Counted from the first letter of the stretch, positions 38,776 through 47,840 are shown. The stretch: DNA of 64,000 nucleotides from Verrucomicrobium sp. BvORR106 (GCF_000739655.1 NZ_BATR01000053.1:48262-112261), one strand, 5' to 3'. Program-made: numbers and translations. The notes: a model not told the origin generated them from the letters alone.

Positions 38776-40158
38776 CTAGTCCAGTTGCGGAGTGCCAGGC
38801 ACCACGCCGGATTGGTGTTTGGCAACCGCTTCCTGAATGCGGCTTAGGATCTCGGGATGATCTGTGGTCAGCGATCGTTTCTCCCCCACATCCTGGCCGA
38901 GGTGGAAGAGCAGGGGAGGATCCTGCACTTCACGTTTACCCGGACCATAGCCTGGCTGGGTGACAAAGTGGGCTTTCCACTCACCCAGACGGCAGGCATA
39001 GAGCTGGTCGCCGCGGTAGTAGAAGAAAGGGCGTTCGGGCAGTGCTTTGCCCTCCAGCAGGTGCGGGCGGATGTCGGTGCCATCGATCACTCGGTCCTTG
39101 GGGACTTCAGCGCCAGCGAGGGCCACGGAGGTGGCAAACAGATCCATGGAGTTGGCGGGTGTGCGACTCACACCTGGCTTGATGTGTCCGGGCCACCAGG
39201 CGATACCCGGGACGCGCATGCCGCCCTCCCAATTGCTGCCCTTGCCGTCTTTGAGAGGGCCGGCGCTGCCTCCTTGAGCTCCCATGATCAGCCAGGGGCC
39301 GTTGTCGCTGGTGAAGAACACCAGTGTATTTTCCGCGAGCCCTTCCTTGCGGAGGGTTTCGAGCACCTGACCCACGCTCCAGTCCAGCTCCTCCACGGTG
39401 TCGCCATAGATGCCAGCCCGGCTCTTGCCTTTGAAGTTCTCAGACGCGAACAGCGGGACATGCGGGAAGCTGTGAGCCATATAGAGGAAGAACGGTTGCC
39501 CTTTCTTCCGTTGGATGAATTTCACGGCCTCCTCGGTGTAGTGCCCGGTGAGATGAACTTGGTCGGCGGGCTTTTCCACCACCTCGCCATTGCGCAGCAG
39601 GGGCACGTTCCAACCATCAGTCGGCGGGGTGGGGGATCCGGTGGCCCCCTTGGGAAGATCAGGCCGGGCGTCCATGTCATTGGAGTACGGGAGCCCGAAG
39701 CTCTGGTCGAACCCCTGATCCAGAGGGCGTGATCCCTCGTGAATGCCGAGGTGCCACTTGCCTACATGGGCGGTGGCGTAGCCGCGGGTCTTCAAGGCTT
39801 CTGGAAGAGTGATCTCACCCGCGGGCAATCCACCGGCGGAATTGGGAAACAACACTCGCCGTTTCCCATACATGCCGCTGCGCACTGGGTAGCGTCCCGT
39901 GAGCAGGGCGGCTCGGCTGGGCGTGCAGACCTCTGAGGCAACGTAGAAGTCGGTGAAGCGCAATCCCTCGGCCGCCATTTGGTCGAGGTGCGGTGTGGCG
40001 ATGGTGGGGGAGCCATAGCAGCCTAGATCGCCATAGCCCAAGTCATCGGCAAAGATGATTATAATGTTGGGCGGCCGATCAGCAGCCTGCGCGCTCAGGC
40101 TGAGCGTGAGGCCCGCCGCCGCAGTGGCGAGGAGGAGAAATCGGGAGGTGAAGGTCAT
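38776..40158 (-). CDS. Secreted S1-family sulfatase, arylsulfatase A-like
   Basis: The protein is 460 aa. ATG 40158 gives a signal peptide (FLLLATAAAGLTLSLSAQAA), and its ATGA overlaps the stop of the gene before it, indicating translational coupling. The metal site is FADDLGYGDLGCYG. The formylglycine motif is CTPSR (C78). HVGKWHLG, FFTSDNGP and an Arg-rich loop around YGKRRVLFP are visible. The domain order is that of arylsulfatase A-type enzymes, which remove ester sulfate from aryl or sugar substrates outside the cytoplasm. The specific sugar is unknown. Confidence 0.94.
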   Translation of the reverse strand: MTFTSRFLLLATAAAGLTLSLSAQAADRPPNIIIIFADDLGYGDLGCYGSPTIATPHLDQMAAEGLRFTDFYVASEVCTPSRAALLTGRYPVRSGMYGKRRVLFPNSAGGLPAGEITLPEALKTRGYATAHVGKWHLGIHEGSRPLDQGFDQSFGLPYSNDMDARPDLPKGATGSPTPPTDGWNVPLLRNGEVVEKPADQVHLTGHYTEEAVKFIQRKKGQPFFLYMAHSFPHVPLFASENFKGKSRAGIYGDTVEELDWSVGQVLETLRKEGLAENTLVFFTSDNGPWLIMGAQGGSAGPLKDGKGSNWEGGMRVPGIAWWPGHIKPGVSRTPANSMDLFATSVALAGAEVPKDRVIDGTDIRPHLLEGKALPERPFFYYRGDQLYACRLGEWKAHFVTQPGYGPGKREVQDPPLLFHLGQDVGEKRSLTTDHPEILSRIQEAVAKHQSGVVPGTPQLD

Positions 40159-41597
40159 TTGGCAGAGGAGACAGTTTTGGTCTTGGGCTTTGAATTCGTC
40201 GTAGTGACCCATTTCATCAGCTCCTGGTGCAGGGAGCGGGTCTTTTCAGGCTGCTCGGTGCTCAGATTGTGTTGTTCCCCGGGATCGGAGGCAAGGTCGT
40301 AGAGTTCATTCTGGCCGGTGGTGAAAAAGTGGATCAGTTTCCATGAACCCAGTCGGAGCGCGGCCGAGGGCTGGCTGCCGGAGCCATGCTCATGGGGGTA
40401 GTACCAGGCCAGGGGGCGCTCCTGGAGAGAGTTGTCCTTCCCGGCGTCGGCGAGGCTGGCGAGGGATCGCCCATCGAGGTGCTGCTCTGGCAACTGGGGC
40501 AGCCCGCTCAGTTCCAGCAGGGTGGGGTAGAGATCGGGCGTGTAGGCCGGGGTTCCGATCACGGTCCCGCCTTTCAGATGGCCCGGCCAGGAGATGTAGC
40601 ACGGAGTGCGGATGCCGCCTTCATAGTTCCAGCCCTTGCCGCAGCGCAGCGGGAGGTTGCTGGTGGGGCCGGTGCGATCTTTGGCGAGCGTGCACAGTCC
40701 GCCATTGTCTGAAGTGAAAACCACGATGGTCTTCTCTCGCAGCTTCTGCTCTTCCAGCACCTTGAGCACACGACCGATGTTGGTATCCAGATTCTCCAGC
40801 AGAGCTGCGTAGGCAGGGTCATCTTGGCGGGGGCGAGACTGGGCTCCAAAGGGAGCCTCCAGTGGAGGAGCGGGAGCGTCGCCATACATCGCCTTGGCCT
40901 TGGCCTGGTATTTTGCCACCAGTTGCTGCGGTGGCTGGATAGGGGTGTGCACCGCGTAGTGGGAGAAGCACAGGAGGAAGGGCTTGGTGGCGTCGCGTTG
41001 TTTCAAAAACTCCAGCGCCTTTCCAGTCAGGGCATCCGTCAGATACTCGCCTTCGGCGCGTGGTTCCAGATCAGGCACGTCCCAGAGCGTGTCTTTGCCG
41101 TCCTTCTTGCGGTAGGGGTAGTAGTAGCTCGCCGGCTGGCCACCCCGATTGACGGCGGCGGTCCATTGAAAGCCATGTTGAGCGGGCTGGTCTGCATCGG
41201 CCTCACCCAAGTGCCACTTTCCCACATAGCCTGTCTGATATCCCTGAGCGGCAAAGGCCTCGCCAATTGTCGTTTCAGCGGCGGGAAGGGCCACGCCGGA
41301 CTTGGGCTTGATGTAGTCGGTGATGCCCACGCGTTGCGGCACCTTGCCAGTCATGAGCGCGGCCCGGGTGGGGGAGCAGACGGGATGAGCGGAGTAAAAG
41401 CTGCTGAAGCGGACGCCCGATGCCGCCAAGGCGTCGATCGCCGGGGTTTCATAGAATTTGGATCCTTCCACGCCCAGGTCCTGGCTTCCCAGGTCATCCA
41501 CGAGAAAGAGCAGAACATTGGGGCGCTCCGGGGTGGCGGCAGCGGCTACGCTGCCAGCCAGAAGGATCGCGGCAAGGGTCAGGGAAAATCGTTTCAT
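40155..41597 (-). CDS. Secreted S1-family sulfatase
   Basis: The protein is 480 aa with a signal peptide (LAAILLAGSVAAAATP). The metal site is LVDDLGSQDLGVEG, the formylglycine motif CSPTR (C74), and the later signatures YVGKWHLGE and VVFTSDNGG. The sequence pattern resembles N-acetylgalactosamine or choline-type sulfatases of the S1_16-like group, but the subfamily cannot be fixed by eye. Its stop overlaps the next start by four bases, and it begins 39 nt after the preceding sulfatase stop. It is the second sulfatase in transcription order. Confidence 0.94.
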   Translation of the reverse strand: MKRFSLTLAAILLAGSVAAAATPERPNVLLFLVDDLGSQDLGVEGSKFYETPAIDALAASGVRFSSFYSAHPVCSPTRAALMTGKVPQRVGITDYIKPKSGVALPAAETTIGEAFAAQGYQTGYVGKWHLGEADADQPAQHGFQWTAAVNRGGQPASYYYPYRKKDGKDTLWDVPDLEPRAEGEYLTDALTGKALEFLKQRDATKPFLLCFSHYAVHTPIQPPQQLVAKYQAKAKAMYGDAPAPPLEAPFGAQSRPRQDDPAYAALLENLDTNIGRVLKVLEEQKLREKTIVVFTSDNGGLCTLAKDRTGPTSNLPLRCGKGWNYEGGIRTPCYISWPGHLKGGTVIGTPAYTPDLYPTLLELSGLPQLPEQHLDGRSLASLADAGKDNSLQERPLAWYYPHEHGSGSQPSAALRLGSWKLIHFFTTGQNELYDLASDPGEQHNLSTEQPEKTRSLHQELMKWVTTTNSKPKTKTVSSAK

Positions 41598-41636
41598 CCT
41601 TGTGAATGACTGGACGGTGGAAAGGTAGGCGCAGAA

Positions 41637-43472
41637 TTATCGCGAACGCTCCAAAAGACGGCGCTGGATGCGGCCCGCGGGCTCCTTGAATGACAGTCCG
41701 CGCACGACTGCCTGGGCCTCCCCCAGCGGCACGTGTCCGGCATCCGTCAGAAAGTCCAACGCATTCAGGGCTGCGAGTGTTTCATGGGCATTTCCGTTGG
41801 AGATAACCTCCTTCAGCGTCGCCAGTCCCACCCGATCCTCCTGTATCCAAGCCAATGCCTCTGCGGCCGCCACCCGGACATCAGGCCATTCATCTGATTT
41901 CGCCAGCGTCACCAGCCATTCTTTGTTCACTGCCGCTTTTTCTTTCAGGATCAGGCAGCCGGTTGCCCCCCAGTACCGGATGACAGGGTGGGGATCTACC
42001 ATGGCGTTCACCAGAACCGGCAGATCCTCCACCTTTCCGGTACTCGCCGTATTGGCCGCATCAATGATGCGCTCCAACGGGTAATCGCTGCTTTGAGCAT
42101 AGTCATACAGGGTCTTGTCTCCCGCCAGCCGTGTGTACATGCCTTCCGGGATGAACCCGGTGTCCCGAGTCTGAAGCAGTTTCTGACGCAAAAGCTTCGC
42201 CATCTCCTGTAGCTTCGCCGCTTGCTCTGGCGCTGCGGCCAGATTCTTTACGTCGTACGGGTCCCCGGCGGCATCATACAGTTCTTCGCCGGACTTGGGC
42301 TGCCAGTAAGCCGACTGTGCGGGGTTGCACTTGCCTGCTTGATATTCCGCGAACCAGGAACGCATGCTCGGTTGTACCTCGAACGGGTAGCTGTAAGGCT
42401 GGCCCCAAGGGCGATGAGGGCTATAGTTCCGAATGTAGAGATAGCTGTCGGTGCGAATGGCCCGGGCTGTGTCGTAACGCTCATCCATGCGGCCGCGGAA
42501 GAGGAACACTTCATCACGAGGTGCGGTCTTGGTTTCACCGAGAAAGGCACGTCCTTCGTAGTTGGCGGGCTGGGCGATGCCACACAGGCTGAAGACGGTG
42601 GCGGGGAAGTCGGCGAAACACACCAGTTGCTCCACCCAGCTCCCAGGGGCTGCGGGACGCCAAGCAGCCCATTTCTCCGGGATGCGGATGATCAGAGGCA
42701 CGCGGGTGCCGGAGTCATGCAGATGTCGCTTGCCGCCCGGCAGTGCGCCACCGTGGTCGCCGTAGTAGAAGACGATGGTGTCATTCGCCAGGCCTTCTTT
42801 CTCAAGCTCCTTGAGCACCTCGCCCACCTGGCTGTCCATCAGGGTGATCTGGTCGTAGTAGTTGGCCCAGTCCTTCCGGATCTCGGGCGTGTCGGGATGA
42901 TAGGGAGGCAGCACCATCTTCTCCGGCGATACGCGGAAGGTGTCCTTGCCGTTCTTGGGGGTTACCTGGCTTTCATGGCTGGAGGTGAAGTTGAACACGG
43001 CAAAGAACGGCTGCCCCGCGGCGCGGTGGCGATAGTGCGCCTGCTTGTTGCTTTCATTCCAGACGTTATTTCCTGCGCCCGCCACATTGTAGTCGGTCTT
43101 CACGTTGTTGGTGCAGAAGTAGCCGGCGGCTCGCAGCACCTCGGGGTAGAGCTTGAATCCGGCCGGGATGGCCACGTCACTGCGGTGGTTCTGCACGCCC
43201 AGGCTGGAGGCATGCATGCCGGTGATCAGGGTGCTGCGCGAGGCGGAGCAGACCGGGGCGTTGGCGAAGGCCCTGCGATAGCGAAAGCCCTCGGCGGCCA
43301 GCTTGTCCAGATTCGGCGTCTGGGCCAGGGCATCGCCATAGCAGCCCAGGTAGGGGCTGTTGTCCTCACTAGTCACCCACAGGATGTTGGGGCGTTCGGC
43401 GGCGCAGGCAGGGATGGCGTGAAGGTTCAGCAGGCCAACCAAAAGCAGAAGGATGAGGCGAAGCGGGGGCAT
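41637..43472 (-). CDS. Secreted sulfatase with C-terminal HEAT-like repeats
   Basis: The protein is 611 aa with a signal peptide (LRLILLLLVGLLNLHAIPA). The catalytic N-terminal part has WVTSEDNSPYLGCYG, where the metal site is S-E-D-N rather than the common D-D. The formylglycine site is CSASR (C75), with Ala at the usual Pro position, a variant known in the S1_8 group. From about residue 470 the sequence becomes helical repeats resembling HEAT/PBS repeats (VRVAAAEALAWIQ). Such tails may bind polymer or partners. It is transcribed directly after the SGNH gene, 59 nt away. Confidence 0.92.
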   Translation of the reverse strand: MPPLRLILLLLVGLLNLHAIPACAAERPNILWVTSEDNSPYLGCYGDALAQTPNLDKLAAEGFRYRRAFANAPVCSASRSTLITGMHASSLGVQNHRSDVAIPAGFKLYPEVLRAAGYFCTNNVKTDYNVAGAGNNVWNESNKQAHYRHRAAGQPFFAVFNFTSSHESQVTPKNGKDTFRVSPEKMVLPPYHPDTPEIRKDWANYYDQITLMDSQVGEVLKELEKEGLANDTIVFYYGDHGGALPGGKRHLHDSGTRVPLIIRIPEKWAAWRPAAPGSWVEQLVCFADFPATVFSLCGIAQPANYEGRAFLGETKTAPRDEVFLFRGRMDERYDTARAIRTDSYLYIRNYSPHRPWGQPYSYPFEVQPSMRSWFAEYQAGKCNPAQSAYWQPKSGEELYDAAGDPYDVKNLAAAPEQAAKLQEMAKLLRQKLLQTRDTGFIPEGMYTRLAGDKTLYDYAQSSDYPLERIIDAANTASTGKVEDLPVLVNAMVDPHPVIRYWGATGCLILKEKAAVNKEWLVTLAKSDEWPDVRVAAAEALAWIQEDRVGLATLKEVISNGNAHETLAALNALDFLTDAGHVPLGEAQAVVRGLSFKEPAGRIQRRLLERSR

Positions 43473-43531
43473 GAGTCGCTCGATAACGCCCCGCCACCCC
43501 CCTGCCTTGCGCCAAAGTGCGCCGATCTATT

Positions 43532-44245
43532 TCATTTCCAAAAGGCGCGGACAGTGGCTTCCCAGGCATCGGCCATCACTTGATGCCCTGCATAGGTGGG
43601 GTGCACACCATCCCAGATCCAATAGTTCGCCGGTGCGCGCTTGCAGGCATCATCAAATGCCTGCTGGTACTTTACCAGGGCGGCCCCGTGCTTTGCCGCT
43701 AGTTGCGCGACAATGGCCTGCCGTTGCTCGATGCTGGCTTTTGCGGCCTCCCAGTTCTCTTTCTTTTTGCTCACAGGCAGGAGAAAGGGTTCGCCGAGCA
43801 CGAGTTTGACTGAGGGAAAGGCAGCCTTGGTCTCTGTGAGCAGTTTGTCATAGCCTGCCTCGTACTCTGCCATGGGAACATCGCGCCCGTCGTCATTCAC
43901 CCCAATGAGGATGCTCAAAAGATCCGGCTTGAGGTCGAGAGTATCCTTTTGCCAGCGTGCGGCCAGATCGGAGACTTTGTTGCCGCTGATGCCGCGGTTC
44001 AGAAAGGTGAGATTGTGGGAGGGGAACGCGGCCCCGTGTTTTGCCGCGATGATGAAGGCATAGCCATGACCCAGGATGTGATTCGGATCCGCCGTCCGCC
44101 CCCGGTTTCCGTCCGCAATAGAGTCACCCTGGAAGAGAATGCGACATTCTGGGGAGAAGGCTGGCAGAGGCTCGGCACCCTGGCTGGACAGGAGAAACAT
44201 GCTGGCGCTCGCAAGCGTGGTTAACAGGAGGCGGGGCAGGCTCAT
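43532..44245 (-). CDS. Secreted SGNH/GDSL-family esterase heading the sulfatase operon
   Basis: The protein is 237 aa from ATG 44245, which opens a signal peptide (LLLTTLASASMFLLSSQG); the frame stays open to 44659 but only antisense to another gene. SGNH blocks: ILFQGDSIADGNR (S42), NRGISGNKVSD, LSILIGVNDDG, and the catalytic Asp/His in WDGVHPTYAGH. This is a canonical carbohydrate-esterase-like protein. Removal of acetyl groups before desulfation would explain its place as first gene of the sulfatase run. It is divergent from the aminotransferase gene. Confidence 0.92.
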   Translation of the reverse strand: MSLPRLLLTTLASASMFLLSSQGAEPLPAFSPECRILFQGDSIADGNRGRTADPNHILGHGYAFIIAAKHGAAFPSHNLTFLNRGISGNKVSDLAARWQKDTLDLKPDLLSILIGVNDDGRDVPMAEYEAGYDKLLTETKAAFPSVKLVLGEPFLLPVSKKKENWEAAKASIEQRQAIVAQLAAKHGAALVKYQQAFDDACKRAPANYWIWDGVHPTYAGHQVMADAWEATVRAFWK

Positions 44246-44272
44246 AAGATGGGCCAATGTTGTATTGCCCCG

Positions 44273-44290
44273 ATCAATAGTACCATTGAT
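44273..44290. promoter_or_regulatory. 18-bp near-perfect palindrome in a divergent promoter region
   Basis: ATCAATAGTACCATTGAT has a single mismatched pair. It sits 28 bp upstream of the SGNH/sulfatase operon start and upstream of the divergent GNAT-aminotransferase gene. The size and symmetry suit a helix-turn-helix dimer; no matching regulator gene is adjacent. Confidence 0.45.
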
Positions 44291-44401
44291 TTTATCAAGT
44301 CGCGGGCTCCGCCGCCTCTCTCCAGAGTGGCGGCCATGCAAACGCTCTACCGGACTCCCCACCTGACGCCTGACCGCTCCGACCGGGACCGCGGTTCCCG
44401 T

Positions 44402-46084
44402 ATGACTCTCCGCCCCGCCACCCAGACGGATCGTGAACACATCTCCGCCATCCGGCACGAAGTCTACGCCCAGGAGATCGGGCAGCATCCGGCGAATCCA
44501 ACCGGCAAGCTCTCGGATCGGCTCGATGCCACCAATCACTACCTCGTGCTGGAGATAGATGGCGGCTTGGCTGGGTTCATCAGCATCACCCCACCTCAGA
44601 GTCCGTCCTACTCCATCGACAAGTACTTCAGCCGTGAGGAGCTGCCCTTCCCTGTGCACTCTGCCCTGTATGAGGTGCGACTTTTGACGGTGCTCAAGGC
44701 GAGCCGGGGGTCAGAAATCGCCGCCCTGCTCATGTACGGAGCCCTGCGCTGGGTGGAGTCCCGCGGCGGCACGCACATCATGGCCATCGGCCGGGAGGAG
44801 GTGCTTTCCATCTATCTGAAGGCGGGGCTTCGCGACTGCGGGGCCAGTGTGCAATCAGGGGCGGTGACATACCGCCTGCTGCACGCTCAGGTCGAGGCGC
44901 TTCACCGGGAGACGGACCGCATGACCGGCTTGCTGGACCGCCTGGAGCGGCATGTGAACTGGCAGCTCGGCATCACTTTCCGCAAGCCCGCTGCCTGTTT
45001 TCATGGAGGCGCGTTTTTTGACCGTATTGGCCCGCGCTTCGACCGCCTGGATTCCGCGCAGGGGATCATCAACGCGGATGTGCTGGATGCATGGTATCCC
45101 CCCGCACCTGCGGTTCAGGAAACTCTGGAGCGGCACCTGCCCTGGTTGCTGCGCACCTCGCCGCCCACTGATTGTGGCGGGTTGCTGGAGGTCATTGCCG
45201 CCGCCCGCGGCGTGCGCTCCTCCCAGCTACTGCCCGGAGCGGGCTCTTCTGATCTCATCTTCCGCGCCTTCTCCCGCTGGCTCACCCCTGCCTCCCGCGT
45301 GCTGCTGCTGGACCCCACCTACGGCGAGTACGCGCATGTGCTGGAGAAAGTCATCCGCTGCCAGGTGGACCGCCTCACGCTGAAGCGCGAGGACCGCTAT
45401 GAAGTGCCTTTGGAAACGCTGAAGACCGCCTTGGGCCGTGGCTATGATCTCGTGGTGCTGGTCAATCCCAACAGTCCCACGGGCAGGCACGTCACCCGGC
45501 AGAACCTGCTTCAAACCCTGGCTGCCGCGCCCGCCTCCACACGGGTGTGGATCGATGAAACGTACGTGGACTTTGTGGACCCGGCCCAGTCTCTGGAGAC
45601 TGCCGCCGCCCAGAGTGAGAATCTGATCGTGTGCAAGTCCATGTCCAAGGCGTATGCCCTGAGCGGGGCCAGAGTGGCCTATCTTTGCGCCGCCGTGCAT
45701 CAGCTTGAGGAATTGCGCGCCTGGACGCCGCCGTGGGTGGTGAGCCTGCCCTCACAGGTCGCGGCAGTTAACGCCCTCCAGAGCCCTGCCTACTACACCG
45801 CCCGCTGGGCTGAGACCCGGGAGCTGCGGGAGAACTTGGCGGCTGCTCTGCGCTACCGCGGATTCCAGGTGGTGCCCGGTTCTGCCAACTATCTTCTCAC
45901 CCATCTCCCGTCCGAAGGCCCCTCCGCTGCCGAGTTGGTCAGCGCTTGCAGAGGCTTTGGTCTCTACCTTCGGGACGCCGGAGGCATGGGCTCGCAACTC
46001 GGAGACCGCGCCTTGCGCTTTGCCGTGAAGGATGCGGCCACCAATCGCCGGATGCTGAGCATTCTTGATGTGTGCCTGGACTGA
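44402..46084 (+). CDS. GNAT acetyltransferase fused to a PLP-dependent aminotransferase
   Basis: The protein is 560 aa from ATG 44402, where the GNAT domain begins (MTLRPATQTDREH); ATG 44336 would add 22 residues. Residues 1-170 or so look like a GNAT domain (YEVRLLTVLKASRGSEIAALLMYGAL). A linker of about 50 residues leads to a fold-type I aminotransferase resembling HisC/CobD: LPGAGSSDLIFRAF, LLLDPTYGEYAHV, LVNPNSPTGRHV, WIDETYVDF, the PLP lysine K416 in CKSMSKAYALSGARVAY, and a C-terminal Arg in RALRFAVKD. It probably transaminates and acylates one small molecule, possibly an amino-acid-derived metabolite. The substrate is unknown. Both active sites look complete. Confidence 0.85.
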   Translation: MTLRPATQTDREHISAIRHEVYAQEIGQHPANPTGKLSDRLDATNHYLVLEIDGGLAGFISITPPQSPSYSIDKYFSREELPFPVHSALYEVRLLTVLKASRGSEIAALLMYGALRWVESRGGTHIMAIGREEVLSIYLKAGLRDCGASVQSGAVTYRLLHAQVEALHRETDRMTGLLDRLERHVNWQLGITFRKPAACFHGGAFFDRIGPRFDRLDSAQGIINADVLDAWYPPAPAVQETLERHLPWLLRTSPPTDCGGLLEVIAAARGVRSSQLLPGAGSSDLIFRAFSRWLTPASRVLLLDPTYGEYAHVLEKVIRCQVDRLTLKREDRYEVPLETLKTALGRGYDLVVLVNPNSPTGRHVTRQNLLQTLAAAPASTRVWIDETYVDFVDPAQSLETAAAQSENLIVCKSMSKAYALSGARVAYLCAAVHQLEELRAWTPPWVVSLPSQVAAVNALQSPAYYTARWAETRELRENLAAALRYRGFQVVPGSANYLLTHLPSEGPSAAELVSACRGFGLYLRDAGGMGSQLGDRALRFAVKDAATNRRMLSILDVCLD

Positions 46085-46162
46085 CCCGGCTGACGCAAAA
46101 AGAGGCCATCAGCGGGCAATTCGCGGCAGCTCGCTTCGCCACTTGATTCGTATGATGGGGGC

Positions 46163-46585
46163 ATGAAAACCCCCGCTGCAGATCAATCCCTCAATCGTTC
46201 CCTGGCCTACGCGCTGGCCCGCGTTGGGCTGGGCGTGAACATTGCCTTGCATGGCTTGGTGCGTTTGCCCAAGCTCGAAGCCTTTGCCACGGGGATGCAG
46301 GAGCAGTTTGCCAAAAGTGTGCTGCCGGGCGGGCTGGCCCACGTCACTGCCTACGGCATCGCCATCGGTGAGGCAGTCTTGGGGTTGATGATCCTGGTGG
46401 GCTGGTTCCTGCGGCCCGCGCTGGTCCTCGGCGCTCTTCTGATGATCCTGCTGATCACTGGCACCTGCCTGATCGAGAACTGGAGCGGGGCAGGCTTGCA
46501 GATGACCTATCTGGGTTTCTATGCCGTCATGATCGCCACCGTTCAGCATGATGGCTGCTCCATCGACAGCCTGCGTCGGCGATAG
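46163..46585 (+). CDS. DoxX-family membrane protein
   Basis: The protein is 140 aa with four hydrophobic segments: ALARVGLGVNIALHGLVRL, VTAYGIAIGEAVLGLMILVGWF, ALVLGALLMILLITGTCLI and MTYLGFYAVMIATV. The pattern and length match DoxX/DoxD-like inner-membrane proteins, whose roles include quinone-linked oxidoreductase partners; the specific role is unknown here. GGGGGC precedes the ATG. It stands 78 nt after the aminotransferase gene on the same strand. Confidence 0.85.
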   Translation: MKTPAADQSLNRSLAYALARVGLGVNIALHGLVRLPKLEAFATGMQEQFAKSVLPGGLAHVTAYGIAIGEAVLGLMILVGWFLRPALVLGALLMILLITGTCLIENWSGAGLQMTYLGFYAVMIATVQHDGCSIDSLRRR

Positions 46586-46653
46586 TTGGGGCAGGGTCCT
46601 CTCTGTTTGAAAAACCACCCTTGCCATCCAGGCTTGTCTGATCAAGTTGGCCT

Positions 46654-47094
46654 ATGAGCTACCAAATTCCTGTCAGCGACTACGAGGAAACTTCTGGCAT
46701 CGTCTTCTTTGCCCGCATGGTGGACAAGATCCGCCTGCACGCCGCGGGCAAGCTGGCTCCGGACTATCTGCGGGGGTTCATGGATCTCACCTGCCTGGAC
46801 GCGCGCTTCTGCCGCTTCTGGGAGGTAGACTATGACCGATTGGAGGCCCGCACGTTGGAGGGCGGCACCAATGAAGAGTTGCTCGCCTGGTGCTTCGAGG
46901 GTCGCAAGTTCCCCAACGATGAGCAGATTCTCGTCTGGAACTCCTTCCTGATCAAACGCGGCTGGCGTGACAGTGGCTCCCCGGGGATCATTGAGGCCAA
47001 GGCCACCAACGGCTGGCAGGACCGCAACGACATCCAGACCTACGTGGATCTGCACGACATGGACGAAGGCCGTCAGCCCCGGTTCTCGTCTTAG
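46654..47094 (+). CDS. DUF5069 domain protein (first copy)
   Basis: The protein is 146 aa, nearly all DUF5069. Characteristic stretches are GIVFFARMVDKIRLHAAGKL, PDYLRGF, CRFWEVDYDRLE, TLEGGTNEELLAWCF and WNSFLIKRGWRD. There are no membrane segments. The family is common in Verrucomicrobia and related phyla and its function is unknown. A second copy lies at 54604. It is probably cytoplasmic. It sits between DoxX and MOSC genes on the same strand without close overlap. Confidence 0.88.
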   Translation: MSYQIPVSDYEETSGIVFFARMVDKIRLHAAGKLAPDYLRGFMDLTCLDARFCRFWEVDYDRLEARTLEGGTNEELLAWCFEGRKFPNDEQILVWNSFLIKRGWRDSGSPGIIEAKATNGWQDRNDIQTYVDLHDMDEGRQPRFSS

Positions 47095-47169
47095 CCTTTC
47101 CTTGGCGGTATTGAAGGGGTGGGGTGGCACTGTTCTTTCTTCACGATGCAGGCCCCATCCCTGCATCCC

Positions 47170-47811
47170 ATGAGAGTTCTCTCCGTCAACCGATCCCTGG
47201 TCCGCCTCGTTGAGGTGAACGGCAAGGAAGTTCCCACTGGCATCTACAAGGAGCCGGTGCATGCCCCCGTCATGGTGCACCCGCTGGGATTGGAAGAGGA
47301 TGGGCAGGCCGATCTAAAGGTGCACGGCGGCCCCTATCAGGCTGTCTATGCCTACCCCGCGGAGCACTATGCGCACTGGCAGCAGGAGTTGAACCGTGAC
47401 CATCTGGAACCAGGAACCTTTGGTGAGAATCTCACCGTCAGTGGGTTGTTGGAATCCGAGGTGTGTATCGGGGATGTCCACCGGATCGGTGGGGCCGTCC
47501 TGCAAGTCACCTGCGAGCGCATTCCTTGCTTCAAGCTGGGGCACAAGCTGAACCGGCCCGATATCCTGAAGCCCTTTTTGCAGAGTGGCCGCAGCGGCTT
47601 TTACTACCGTGTTCTTCAGACCGGTCAGGTGGCTGCCGGGGATGCGATCGAGATCCTGGAACGCCATGCAGAAGAGGTCACCGTGAGGGCTCTGCTTGGC
47701 ATGCACCGGCTTCACGAGGGCACCCCTGATGATCTGCGCCGGGCGTTGAAGGTCGAGGCGCTGTCTCCGCTGGTGCGGAAGGAGTTCGAGGAAAAGCTGG
47801 AGAAGAATTGA
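47170..47811 (+). CDS. MOSC-domain protein (YiiM-like)
   Basis: The protein is 213 aa from ATG 47170 (MRVLSVNRSLVRLVEVNGKE); in-frame starts at 47119 and 47146 are upstream, but the family begins at MRVLSVN. Family signatures are LKVHGGPYQAVYAYPAEHY, GTFGENLTVSGLLESEVCIGD and the conserved Cys region CERIPCFKLG. The C-terminal part has the YiiM-type helical extension (LHEGTPDDLRRAL). YiiM reduces N-hydroxylated compounds using molybdenum cofactor, and this homologue may do the same. It is convergent with the histidine kinase gene. Confidence 0.9.
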   Translation: MRVLSVNRSLVRLVEVNGKEVPTGIYKEPVHAPVMVHPLGLEEDGQADLKVHGGPYQAVYAYPAEHYAHWQQELNRDHLEPGTFGENLTVSGLLESEVCIGDVHRIGGAVLQVTCERIPCFKLGHKLNRPDILKPFLQSGRSGFYYRVLQTGQVAAGDAIEILERHAEEVTVRALLGMHRLHEGTPDDLRRALKVEALSPLVRKEFEEKLEKN

Positions 47812-47840
47812 GTTCGCGCACGGCCGGACGCGGCGACTCA
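47809..47840. terminator. Hairpin whose arms contain both stop codons of convergent genes
   Basis: TGAGT (47809-47813) pairs with ACTCA (47836-47840), with an inner CGCG/CGCG pairing. The left arm holds the MOSC stop, and the right arm holds the complement of the histidine kinase stop. There is no U-tract. Confidence 0.35.
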
